Assembly: GCA_002329365.1 (NCBI GenBank)
Contig: DCUB01000030.1
Location: 5,344-15,341, forward strand
Length of the DNA stretch: 9,998 bases
Source: Ruminococcaceae bacterium UBA1425
Lineage (GTDB): Bacteria > Bacillota > Clostridia > Oscillospirales > Acutalibacteraceae
Reading direction: 5' to 3'
Part shown: one piece after another, positions 1 through 6,790 of the stretch
How positions within the stretch are numbered: position 1 is the first letter of the stretch
Layout of the letters: every line of letters begins with the position of its first letter
Notes under the pieces: generated by a model
What the model was told of the DNA's origin: nothing
Databases searched by the model: none
Seen by the model: only the letters and a program-made list of their open reading frames with translations
Position numbers and translations under genes: made by a program

Positions 1-11
1 GAAGGATTATC

Positions 12-79
12 AGATTCTTCGCTTCGCTCAGAATGACAACCGTTTTGTCATCCTGAGGCGCAACGTGCCGAAGGATCTT
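12..79. repeat. Inverted pair of dispersed repeat arms
   Basis: Two related arms face each other. Arm 1 (12-39) reads, on the complement, as a TGTCATTCTGAGCGAAGCGAAG-type unit, and arm 2 (44-79) reads in the forward direction as TGTCATCCTGAGG followed by GCCGAAGGATCTT. They are separated by only a few bases and could fold into a long imperfect stem-loop. From memory, repeats with this sequence are scattered through intergenic regions of many gut Clostridia. Seen: the diverged inverted arms. Inferred: membership of a dispersed family, because only this one copy lies in the window. Confidence 0.65.
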
Positions 80-98
80 ACAGTATTCGGAATAGTAG

Positions 99-118
99 GG
101 ACACGGCGCGCCGTGTCC
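99..118. repeat. Perfect 20-bp palindrome
   Basis: GGACACGGCG is followed at once by its exact reverse complement. It is preceded by AGTA, giving AGTAGGGA, the same lead-in as the imperfect palindrome near 9908-9932. It is probably a small dispersed palindromic repeat and not an operator of topB, whose 5' end is more than 2 kb away. Confidence 0.7.
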
Positions 119-140
119 GTTTGTAGTCGGCACGAATCTT

Positions 141-201
141 GCACAACGGTCAAGACCGTTCCGAAAAACAAAACCCTGCTATGAATACGCACAACGGTCA
201 A
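141..201. repeat. 13-bp direct repeat, one copy inside a hairpin
   Basis: GCACAACGGTCAA occurs at 141-153 and again at 189-201. In the first copy it continues into a perfect inverted repeat, AACGGTC (145-151), two bases, then GACCGTT (154-160), followed by CC. In the second copy the right arm has decayed to TTTCGTTCCCTAC. The CGTTCC(CTAC) end suggests two members of one palindromic repeat family, one intact and one degenerate. Confidence 0.6.
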
Positions 202-266
202 TTTCGTTCCCTACACATATTTTCATCGTTTTGCGGTTTTTTAATGATTACATTTATTTAAGCAGG

Positions 267-2441
267 TCAGCTTTCAAGCCATTTCGCGAGCTGGTCTGCA
301 AGCGCGGTGTTGCCCGAGCCGCTCTGCTTTTTCTGCTCACGGAGATATTTCTCAACGTCACGCTTGCCGGCGCCCGCCGTTTCGCGCCGCTTTTCGAAGT
401 CCGCAAGCTTTTCACGGTATCCGCACGCGCAGAAGAAGGTCTTGTTTTCGCCCTCTCCGCGCATTTCAAGCTTTTTATGGCAGTTGGGGCAGCGGGCGTT
501 TGTTATGACTGACACGCCCTTTCGGTAGCCGCACTCCCTGTCGGGGCACACGAGCATTCTGCCCTTTTTGCCGTTTACGTCAAGCAGGTATTTGCCGCAT
601 TCGGGACATTTTTCGCGCGTTACGTTATCGTGGGTGAATTTGGCGTCGCTTGCTGTTACCTCTTTTACAAGCCGCGACGCGTATTCCCGCATTTCCGATA
701 TGAACGCCGCGTCGCTTATCTGACCTTTTTCGATAAGCTTTAGCTTTTGCTCCCATTTTGCCGTAAGCTCTGCCGATTTCAAATCGGGAGGAACAATTGA
801 AACAAGCTGCCTGCCCTTCGAGGTGGGGTATATCTCCTTGCCGCGACGCTCGATATAAAAGGAATCGAAAAGCTTTTCTATGATGTCCGCCCTTGTGGCG
901 GGAGTGCCGAGACCGCTTGTAGCTTCAAGAATGCTTTTAAGCCTGCTGTCTTCCACCTGACCGGACGGGTTTTCCATAGCCGTGAGAAGCGTAGCCTCCG
1001 TGTAGCGCGCGGGAGGCTTTGTTTTTCCCGCGACTACATCGCAGCCGTTTACGTTCAGTGCCATTCCCTGCTTAAGAGGGGGAAGCTGCTGAGAGCGCGC
1101 GCCGTCCTCACTATCGTCACCGTCGTCGTCAAGTTTGCCGTACAGCTCCTTCCAGCCGGAATTAATAACTGTGCTGCCCCTGGCGAAAAAGCTGTGTTTG
1201 TCAACCGTTATGCGAAGGCTTACCTCCTCGTACTCAAAGGCGGGGCTTAAGACGGCGAGAAAGCGGCGCACCACAAGGTCGTAAATATTACGCTCCTCAT
1301 GCGACAGCGCGGAAAGATTTACAAACTGCTCGGTGGGGATTATGGCGTGGTGGTCGCCCACCTTCGCGTTATTGACGATATATTTTACAGAAATGGTCTT
1401 TGAGCGGAGAAGCTTTTGCGCCGCGTCCCTGTACGGTCCCGCTGAAACGGCTTTCAGCCTGTCGGGCAGGGTGGGGACAACGTCGTCGGTGATGTACCGC
1501 GAATCTGTTCGCGGATATGTCAATATCTTGTGTGTTTCGTACAGGCTCTGCATTAAAGTGAGCGTCTGCTTTGCCGAGTAGGCGTATTTTCTGTTTGCGT
1601 CGCGCTGAAGCTCCGTTAAGTCGTAGGCGGCGGGAGGGGTCTTGTGCTTGTACTCCTTTTTCAGCTCGCTTAAAACGGCGCGCTTGCCCCGGACGTAATT
1701 TGCTATCTCCTCCGCGCGCTCGCGCTCGAAAAAGCGGGCGTTGTTTTTTGAGTCGCGGTATGTCGCCGAAAAACCGTCAAAGCGCGCGCAGACGGTGTAA
1801 TAATCCTTTGGGCGGAATTTTAAAATTTCGTCCTCGCGGGCGACAATCAGAGACAGCGTCGGCGTCTGGACGCGCCCTGCGGAAAGCTGCGCGTTGTATT
1901 TGCAGGTAAGCGCCCTTGTCACGTTAAGCCCCACAAGCCAGTCCGCCTCGCTCCGCGCCTGCGCCGAGCGGAAAAGGTTGTCATACTCCTTTGCGGGGCG
2001 GAGATTCTGAAAACCAGCCCTGACGGCGGCGTCGGTCTGCGACGATATCCAAAGCCGGCGGGCGTTACCCTTAAAGCCCGCCTTTTGCATTATCCAGCGC
2101 GCAACAAGCTCGCCCTCGCGCCCCGCGTCGGTTGCTATTACAAGCTCGTCGATATCGGGGCGGCGAAGGAGAGCAGAAACAGCCTTGAACTGCTTTGACG
2201 TCTGCTTAATAACGACAAGCTGCATCTTTTTTGGTAGCATGGGGAGGTCCTCAAGCCGCCATGTCTGATATTTGCCGTCATAGACCTCGGGATCGGCAAG
2301 CGTTACGAGATGACCGAGCGCCCATGTTACGATATATTTCGGGCTGATGATGCAGCCCTCGCCGTTCTGACGGCAGCCGAGAACACGCGCTATATCGCGC
2401 GCTACCGACGGCTTTTCCGTTAAAACGAGAGTCTTTCCCAT
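267..2441 (-). CDS. topB: DNA topoisomerase III (type IA)
   Basis: Type IA topoisomerase, 724 residues. It passes single strands through a transient 5'-phosphotyrosine break and acts mainly in decatenation and in resolving recombination intermediates. The N-terminal Toprim domain has TEKPSVARD (8-16) with its catalytic Glu9, and ATDAGREGE (103-111). The core shows SAGRVQTPT (187-195), the active-site stretch LTYPRTDS (307-314) with Tyr309 as the predicted nucleophile, and HHAIIPTE (364-371). The C-terminus carries zinc-ribbon-like cysteine pairs (C612/C615, C632/C637, C651/C654, C671/C673). An acidic insert lies around 438-447. The length suits the TopB family better than the longer TopA, and the HHAIIPTE motif is typical of TopB. 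The start is supported by an AGGAG SD (complement of 2449-2453) about 7 bases upstream. The gene is divergent from dnaA. I see no clear terminator beyond its stop. Confidence 0.95.
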   Translation of the reverse strand: MGKTLVLTEKPSVARDIARVLGCRQNGEGCIISPKYIVTWALGHLVTLADPEVYDGKYQTWRLEDLPMLPKKMQLVVIKQTSKQFKAVSALLRRPDIDELVIATDAGREGELVARWIMQKAGFKGNARRLWISSQTDAAVRAGFQNLRPAKEYDNLFRSAQARSEADWLVGLNVTRALTCKYNAQLSAGRVQTPTLSLIVAREDEILKFRPKDYYTVCARFDGFSATYRDSKNNARFFERERAEEIANYVRGKRAVLSELKKEYKHKTPPAAYDLTELQRDANRKYAYSAKQTLTLMQSLYETHKILTYPRTDSRYITDDVVPTLPDRLKAVSAGPYRDAAQKLLRSKTISVKYIVNNAKVGDHHAIIPTEQFVNLSALSHEERNIYDLVVRRFLAVLSPAFEYEEVSLRITVDKHSFFARGSTVINSGWKELYGKLDDDGDDSEDGARSQQLPPLKQGMALNVNGCDVVAGKTKPPARYTEATLLTAMENPSGQVEDSRLKSILEATSGLGTPATRADIIEKLFDSFYIERRGKEIYPTSKGRQLVSIVPPDLKSAELTAKWEQKLKLIEKGQISDAAFISEMREYASRLVKEVTASDAKFTHDNVTREKCPECGKYLLDVNGKKGRMLVCPDRECGYRKGVSVITNARCPNCHKKLEMRGEGENKTFFCACGYREKLADFEKRRETAGAGKRDVEKYLREQKKQSGSGNTALADQLAKWLES

Positions 2442-2476
2442 AATCCGGCTCCTAAAGAAATATAAACTGATATTTT

Positions 2477-2485
2477 ATTATATCA
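2477..2485 (-). promoter_or_regulatory. Extended -10 promoter for topB
   Basis: The complement reads TGATATAAT, a perfect -10 (2477-2482) with an upstream TG dinucleotide. It lies about 36 bp from the topB start codon. The hexamer 17 bp upstream (TGGTAT on the minus strand) is a poor -35, so the TG extension would have to compensate. Confidence 0.5.
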
Positions 2486-2608
2486 AATATTAATCCGTCA
2501 TACCATACTAAAATAGAAAAAATAGCACACGAAAAACACTTTTTTCGCGCGCTTCGTCCGTTTGCTACAAGTAGTTGCGGGGCAAAAATACACCACAAGA
2601 TAAAGAAG

Positions 2609-2637
2609 TTGATAATTAAGGCGGCATATGATATAAT
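2609..2637 (+). promoter_or_regulatory. Sigma-A promoter for dnaA
   Basis: TTGATA (2609-2614), a 17-bp spacer, then TATAAT (2632-2637) with an extended -10 TGA immediately before it. Transcription should begin near 2644 and give a leader of about 65 bases before the dnaA ATG. GGCGGCA at 2620-2626 in the spacer is mirrored by TGCCGCC at 2666-2672, a 7-bp inverted repeat flanking the -10 that could be an operator. That role is speculative. Confidence 0.75.
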
Positions 2638-2664
2638 TTTTGTTAACGTAGATAAAATGGATAT

Positions 2665-2681
2665 TTGCCGCCATTCGGCAA
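2665..2681 (+). promoter_or_regulatory. Hairpin in the dnaA leader
   Basis: TTGCCG, loop CCATT, CGGCAA: a perfect 6-bp stem inside the predicted 5' untranslated leader, ending about 28 bases before the start codon and just ahead of the purine-rich AAGAAGGG. There is no U-tract, so it is not a terminator. It may affect mRNA stability or initiation, but no function is shown. Confidence 0.4.
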
Positions 2682-2709
2682 CAAGGGATGAAGAAGGGAA
2701 AAAGCAGAG

Positions 2710-4017
2710 ATGAAATCATTGGAGGAGCTTTGGGAGCTTGTTACGGAGGTTCTCAGAGAAGGTTTATCCGAGGTTATTTACAACGTATGGTTAAAGGATT
2801 TAACGCCGATAAGCTTCGAAAACGGAGCCGTTACACTGGCGATTTGCGAGTTTAAAAGAAAAATTGTCGAGCAGAAGTTCAGCAGCATATTAAACGACGC
2901 CTTTGAGAAGGTTCTGGGCTTTCCCGTCGAGATAATTCTTGTCGAGCCGGAAGGGACCGCGGACGAATCGCGTGAAGCCGTTGTATCCGACAGGCTTCAG
3001 AACAAAGAGAACACCTTTGAGACGTTTGTCGTAGGTTCTTCAAACAAATTCGCCCATGCCGCCGCCTTAGCCGTCGCCGCCAATCCCGGCGGGGCCTATA
3101 ACCCGTTGTTTATTTACGGCAGGTCGGGGCTTGGCAAAACCCACCTTCTGGGGGCAATAGCGCACGAAATAAAAAAGAACAATCCCGACCTTAACATAAT
3201 TTTAACACACGGCGAGGAGTTTACAAACGAGCTTGTCTACTATATCGCTCAGAAGAATATGACCGACTTCCACAACAAATACCGCTCTGCCGACGTGCTG
3301 CTTATGGACGACGTTCAGTTTATAGCCGGGCGCGAGAGAACGCAGGAGGAATTTTTCCATACGTTCAACACCTTAACGCAGGCGGGCAATCAGGTCGTGC
3401 TCACGTCAGACAAGCCGCCGAAGGATATCCTGCCGCTTGAGGAGCGCCTGCGCACACGCTTCGAGTGGGGGCTGATAGCCGATATCCAGCCGCCCGATAT
3501 CGAAACGAGGATGGCTATTATAAAGCGAAAGGCGCAGATGCTCGACCTTGAGCTGCCCGACGACGTCGTTCAGTACATAGCAGACAAGCTGAAAAGCAAC
3601 ATACGCCAGCTTGAGGGCGCTGTCAAAAAAATCAAGGCCGTCGTAGCCATTCACGGCTCAACGCCGAATATGGTAACGGTTCAGAACACCATAAAGGACA
3701 TACTCAGCGAGGACGTACCAAGCTCCGTCACTATCGAAAAGGTCATCGACGAGGTGGCGAGGACATACGGCGCGGACCCCGAGGATATCCGCTCCAAAAA
3801 ACGCGATGCGCAAACCTCAAGAATGCGTCAGATGGCTATGTATGTCGTCAGCGAAACCACAAGCCTGTCAACAAAGGCTATTGGCGCCGAGTTCGGAGGG
3901 CGCGACCATTCCACCGTTGTCTACGCGCTGCAGGAAATAAGGCGTCTGATGGAAAAGGATTCGTCGCTCCGCGCGACGGTAAACGACATAATTAAAAACG
4001 TCAGCGAACAGAATTGA
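2710..4017 (+). CDS. dnaA: Chromosomal replication initiator DnaA
   Basis: AAA+ initiator that binds DnaA boxes at oriC, melts the duplex and loads the replicative helicase. It has 435 residues, near the usual length, with a short domain II (about 85-102). Domain I has the conserved VWLKDLTP (26-33). Domain III has Walker A GRSGLGKTH (137-145, with Arg-Ser where Gly-Val is commoner), Walker B LLMDDVQF (197-204), sensor I near LTSDKPPKD (231-239), LEERLRTRFEWGL (243-255), and sensor II NIRQLEGAV (297-305). Domain IV carries the DnaA signature FGGRDHSTVVYA (395-406). The SD is modest (AAGAAGGG at 2691-2698). The upstream ATG at 2688 is out of frame. Its neighbours are topB (divergent) and ftsY, not the dnaN found beside dnaA in many bacteria. 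I see no TTATNCACA boxes in the upstream gap. Confidence 0.97.
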   Translation: MKSLEELWELVTEVLREGLSEVIYNVWLKDLTPISFENGAVTLAICEFKRKIVEQKFSSILNDAFEKVLGFPVEIILVEPEGTADESREAVVSDRLQNKENTFETFVVGSSNKFAHAAALAVAANPGGAYNPLFIYGRSGLGKTHLLGAIAHEIKKNNPDLNIILTHGEEFTNELVYYIAQKNMTDFHNKYRSADVLLMDDVQFIAGRERTQEEFFHTFNTLTQAGNQVVLTSDKPPKDILPLEERLRTRFEWGLIADIQPPDIETRMAIIKRKAQMLDLELPDDVVQYIADKLKSNIRQLEGAVKKIKAVVAIHGSTPNMVTVQNTIKDILSEDVPSSVTIEKVIDEVARTYGADPEDIRSKKRDAQTSRMRQMAMYVVSETTSLSTKAIGAEFGGRDHSTVVYALQEIRRLMEKDSSLRATVNDIIKNVSEQN

Positions 4018-4045
4018 TTGACATATAATATATAAAATGTATACG
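4018..4045 (+). promoter_or_regulatory. Possible ftsY operon promoter
   Basis: A consensus TTGACA (4018-4023) starts right after the dnaA stop codon. Sixteen bases later is TATACG (4040-4045), which matches TATAAT at 4 of 6 positions. The whole 48-bp gap is very AT-rich. This would let ftsY-rdgB-yhbY be transcribed apart from dnaA, although read-through from dnaA is equally possible because no terminator intervenes. Confidence 0.35.
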
Positions 4046-4065
4046 TTTTCAACGGGAGATAAGTA

Positions 4066-5025
4066 ATGGGTATTTTCAGAAAAATCAATCAGGGTCTGAA
4101 AAAGACAAGAGAAAGCATGTCGGGAGCAATAGACTCCATGCTTTACGGCAAGCAGGAGGTCGACGACGAGTTTTTTGACGACCTTGAGGAAATTCTCGTC
4201 ATGGGAGATACGGGGGTAAACACAGCATCCGAGATAGTTGAAAAGCTTAAGGAACGCGTAAGGAAAAACAATCTGCGCACTCCCGAAAAGGTCAAGAACG
4301 CCATAAAGGAAATAGTTGCGGAAATGCTTGAGGGCGGCGAGGAAATGAACCTCCTCACAATGCCGTCAATAATACTTGTAATCGGCGTAAACGGCGTCGG
4401 AAAGACTACAACCATAGGCAAGCTTGCCGCCCTTTACAAGTCCGAGGGCAAAAAGGTCATTCTGGGCGCGGCCGACACCTTCCGCGCCGCCGCCATTGAG
4501 CAGCTTCAGGAATGGGCCGACAGGGCGGGAGTCGACATGATTAAGCACCGCGAGGGCGCGGACCCCGCCGCCGTTATTTTCGACACAATTTCGGCGGGCA
4601 AGGCAAGAAACGCCGATATAATAATCTGCGACACGGCAGGCAGGCTCCACAACAAGAAAAATCTCATGGAGGAGCTTGCGAAGATATACAGGGTTATCGA
4701 CAGGGAGCTTCCGTATTCCGACAGGGAGGTGCTTCTGGTGCTCGACGCCACTACGGGGCAGAACGCCGTCAATCAGGCAAGGGAGTTTATGAACGTGGCG
4801 GAAATAACGGGAATAATTCTCACAAAGCTCGACGGCACCGCACGCGGCGGAGTAGTTCTTAACATCAAAAACGATTTGAAGGTGCCCGTTAAGTTCGTCG
4901 GCGTGGGCGAGCGGATAGACGACCTTCAGCCGTTCAGCTCAAAAGCGTTCGCGGAAGGGTTGTTTGACGTTGAGATGCCCGAACACGATGAAGAAACAGG
5001 CGAAATCGAGGAAAAATCCGAATGA
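4066..5025 (+). CDS. ftsY: Signal recognition particle receptor FtsY
   Basis: SRP-family GTPase that docks the Ffh-ribosome-nascent-chain complex at the membrane for co-translational insertion. In 319 residues the N domain (about 1-90) is followed by the G domain: P-loop GVNGVGKT (107-114), DTFRAAA (137-143, the insertion-box region), DTAGR (189-193), TKLDG (253-257) and GVGERIDDLQPF (279-290). GVNGVGKT and GVGERIDDLQPF point to FtsY and not Ffh, and there is no methionine-rich M domain. The long acidic A domain of the E. coli protein is absent, as is usual in Gram-positives, but a short acidic tail (302-319) is present. The start is supported by GGGAG at 4054-4058, 7 bases upstream. Its stop overlaps the rdgB start (ATGA), implying translational coupling. 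Confidence 0.96.
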   Translation: MGIFRKINQGLKKTRESMSGAIDSMLYGKQEVDDEFFDDLEEILVMGDTGVNTASEIVEKLKERVRKNNLRTPEKVKNAIKEIVAEMLEGGEEMNLLTMPSIILVIGVNGVGKTTTIGKLAALYKSEGKKVILGAADTFRAAAIEQLQEWADRAGVDMIKHREGADPAAVIFDTISAGKARNADIIICDTAGRLHNKKNLMEELAKIYRVIDRELPYSDREVLLVLDATTGQNAVNQAREFMNVAEITGIILTKLDGTARGGVVLNIKNDLKVPVKFVGVGERIDDLQPFSSKAFAEGLFDVEMPEHDEETGEIEEKSE

Positions 5026-5621
5026 ATTTTCTGATTGCGACCCATAATATCAAAAAGAGAGACGAGCTTCAGCGGATAACAGGGCCGCTCGGCATAGACG
5101 TTCTGCTCGATAAGGATATAGGAATAGAGCTGACGGACGTAGAGGAAACGGGCAAAACCTTTGAGGAAAACGCCTTTTTGAAGGCCGAAAGCGGCTGCCG
5201 CGAAAGCGGAATGCCGTGCATAGCGGACGATTCGGGGCTTGTCACAGACGCGCTGGACGGCGCTCCGGGGATTTTTTCGGCGCGCTATGCGGGCGAACAC
5301 GGCAACGACGACCAGAATATCGAAAAGCTTCTGTCAGAGCTGAAGGACGTTCCCGCCGAAAATAGAACGGCGCGTTTTGTGTCGGCCGCCTGCTGCGTCT
5401 TTCCCGACGGCAGGCGCATGCTGTCAACGGGAGAGTGCAGGGGAACTATAGCCTTCGGAAGAAGGGGGAGCGGCGGCTTCGGTTACGACCCCGTATTTCT
5501 GCCCGAAGACATTGCGGACGGCAGAACAATGGCTGAGCTGACGCCCGGCGAAAAGGACACGATAAGCCACAGGCGGCGCGCTCTTGAGGGCTTGGCGGCG
5601 CTGATTAAGGAGGAAATATGA
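5022..5621 (+). CDS. rdgB: Non-canonical purine NTP pyrophosphatase (HAM1/RdgB)
   Basis: Cytosolic enzyme that hydrolyses dITP, ITP and XTP to monophosphates plus pyrophosphate, keeping deaminated purines out of DNA and RNA. Its 199 residues match the family length. The conserved motifs appear in order: ATHNIKKRDE (6-15), substrate-binding FEENAFLKA (47-55 region), ADDSGL (68-73, metal and catalytic acidic residues), APGIFSARYAG (81-91), GSGGFGYDPVF (149-159) and SHRRRA (182-187). The ATG overlaps the ftsY stop as ATGA, with GAGGA at 5008-5012 as SD about 9 bases upstream. Its own stop overlaps the yhbY start in the same way. The symbol is by family homology; in Bacillus relatives the gene is called ysnA. 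Confidence 0.95.
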   Translation: MNFLIATHNIKKRDELQRITGPLGIDVLLDKDIGIELTDVEETGKTFEENAFLKAESGCRESGMPCIADDSGLVTDALDGAPGIFSARYAGEHGNDDQNIEKLLSELKDVPAENRTARFVSAACCVFPDGRRMLSTGECRGTIAFGRRGSGGFGYDPVFLPEDIADGRTMAELTPGEKDTISHRRRALEGLAALIKEEI

Positions 5622-6154
5622 CAGGTAAGGAAAGGGCGCGGTTAAGGGCTCAGGCGAACAGCCTTGAGCCGGTTTTTCAAATCGGTAAGGGAGATATCTC
5701 CGACGCGCTGATAAAGCAGACGGCGGATGCCCTGAAAAAAAGGGAGCTGATTAAAATCAGGGCGCTGCTTGAGTCGATACATGAAACGCCGAGGCAGCTT
5801 GCCGACAAGCTGTCCGAGGCTACGGGCGCCGAGGTTGTACAGGTTATCGGCGGAAGCATTGTTCTTTACAAGGAAAATTCCGAGCTGCGTGCGGCGGAAG
5901 CGGAAAAAGCAAAGCGGAAAAAGGAAGCGCAGAAGAAGGCTAAGCTTAAGGCGCGCCAAAACGAAGCAAAAAAGTACCCGCAAAGGGCAGGGCAAACAGA
6001 CAAACGAGATCCGGCGCAAAAAAAGACACAGGCAGAGAGCAGGGGAGTACATGCCGGTAAAGGGCGCGCTCCGGCCGCAAGGGGTGTCGGCGCAAAAGGC
6101 TCCGCGCCGAGGACAAGAACAACAAAATCCGGCAACAAATTAAGAAATTCTTAA
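5618..6154 (+). CDS. yhbY: YhbY/CRM-domain RNA-binding protein with long basic tail
   Basis: The N-terminal part (about 1-88) is a CRS1/YhbY (CRM) domain: it starts TGKERARLRAQA, then EPVFQIGKGDIS (17-28), ALKKRELIKIRAL (38-50) and VVQVIGGSIVLYK (73-85). Single-domain CRM proteins associate with pre-50S ribosomes and are thought to act in their assembly. The usual bacterial protein is about 95-100 residues. This one is 178, with a Lys/Arg/Ala/Gly-rich, probably disordered tail from about 92 on. The loop normally written GKxG reads GKGD here. Translation should be efficient: AAGGAGG at 5607-5613, 4 bases before the ATG, which overlaps the rdgB stop (ATGA). It is the last gene before a new promoter. 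The domain call is firm; the tail's role is unknown, though nonspecific RNA binding is plausible. Confidence 0.88.
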   Translation: MTGKERARLRAQANSLEPVFQIGKGDISDALIKQTADALKKRELIKIRALLESIHETPRQLADKLSEATGAEVVQVIGGSIVLYKENSELRAAEAEKAKRKKEAQKKAKLKARQNEAKKYPQRAGQTDKRDPAQKKTQAESRGVHAGKGRAPAARGVGAKGSAPRTRTTKSGNKLRNS

Positions 6155-6165
6155 TATTGTTACAC

Positions 6166-6193
6166 TTGACATTTTGCTTTAATATGATATAAT
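6166..6193 (+). promoter_or_regulatory. Near-perfect sigma-A promoter for smpB (and probably ssrA)
   Basis: Perfect TTGACA (6166-6171), a 16-bp spacer, and perfect TATAAT (6188-6193) preceded by TGA, giving an extended -10. It starts 12 bp after the yhbY stop. Transcription should begin near 6200, leaving a leader of only about 26 bases before the preferred smpB start. It is the strongest-looking promoter in the window. Confidence 0.88.
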
Positions 6194-6225
6194 TCTAAGG
6201 CAAGGCTGCAGGAGGAGTGATAGCT

Positions 6226-6693
6226 TTGGATAACGGCTCTTCAAAGCCGGTGGCAACCAACAAAAAAGCCTATCACGACTACTTTATCCTTGAAGAATTT
6301 GAGGCAGGCATCGAGTTGTGCGGTACCGAGGTCAAGTCTGTCAGACAGGGCAGGCTGAACCTCAGGGACTCATGGTGCGGCATCAAAGACGGCGAAATAT
6401 TCGTCAACGGAATGCACATCAGCCCTTACGAGCACGGCAACATCTTCAACAAAGACCCTATGAGGGCAAAGAAGCTGCTGATGCACAAACGCGAGATACT
6501 CCGGCTTTACGGAACTGTCAAGCAGCAGGGGCTTTCTGTTATTCCGCTGGCGGTTTATTTCAAAAAAGGCAGGGCAAAGGTAAGAATAGGTCTCTGCAAG
6601 GGCAAAAAGCTTTACGACAAGCGCGAATCGCTGGCCGAAAAAGCTGCCCGGCGTAATATTGAACGGTCGATGAAGGAAGGTTCCGGGCGCTGA
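6226..6693 (+). CDS. smpB: SsrA-binding protein SmpB
   Basis: SmpB binds the tRNA-like part of tmRNA, delivers it with EF-Tu to stalled ribosomes and places its C-terminal tail in the empty mRNA channel. Family features are NKKAYHDYFILE near the N-terminus, GTEVKSVRQGRLNLRDS, VNGMHISPYEHGN, KKLLMHKREI and the basic tail DKRESLAEKAARRNIER. I place the start at TTG 6226 (155 residues), since AGGAGG at 6210-6215 lies 10 bases upstream. The in-frame GTG at 6217, which would add three residues, directly abuts the SD and is too close for normal initiation. A strong promoter lies just upstream and ssrA begins 97 bp downstream, so the pair is probably co-transcribed. Two hairpin-capable segments without U-tracts follow the stop (6695-6715 and 6723-6749). 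Confidence 0.95.
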   Translation: MDNGSSKPVATNKKAYHDYFILEEFEAGIELCGTEVKSVRQGRLNLRDSWCGIKDGEIFVNGMHISPYEHGNIFNKDPMRAKKLLMHKREILRLYGTVKQQGLSVIPLAVYFKKGRAKVRIGLCKGKKLYDKRESLAEKAARRNIERSMKEGSGR

Positions 6694-6790
6694 CTGCCGT
6701 ATTGGGCGCGGCAGACAGATTTCGGAATCATTGGGCTTCCCGATTCTTCCGGGGATTGCGATGGCAAGGCTTTGTGTCGGATTCATTAAT

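Noticed and set aside
2498..2719. A 73-codon minus-strand frame across the topB-dnaA gap
   Set aside because: It overlaps both promoters and the dnaA start, has no SD, and its Cys/Tyr/Phe-rich product resembles translated AT-rich intergenic DNA.
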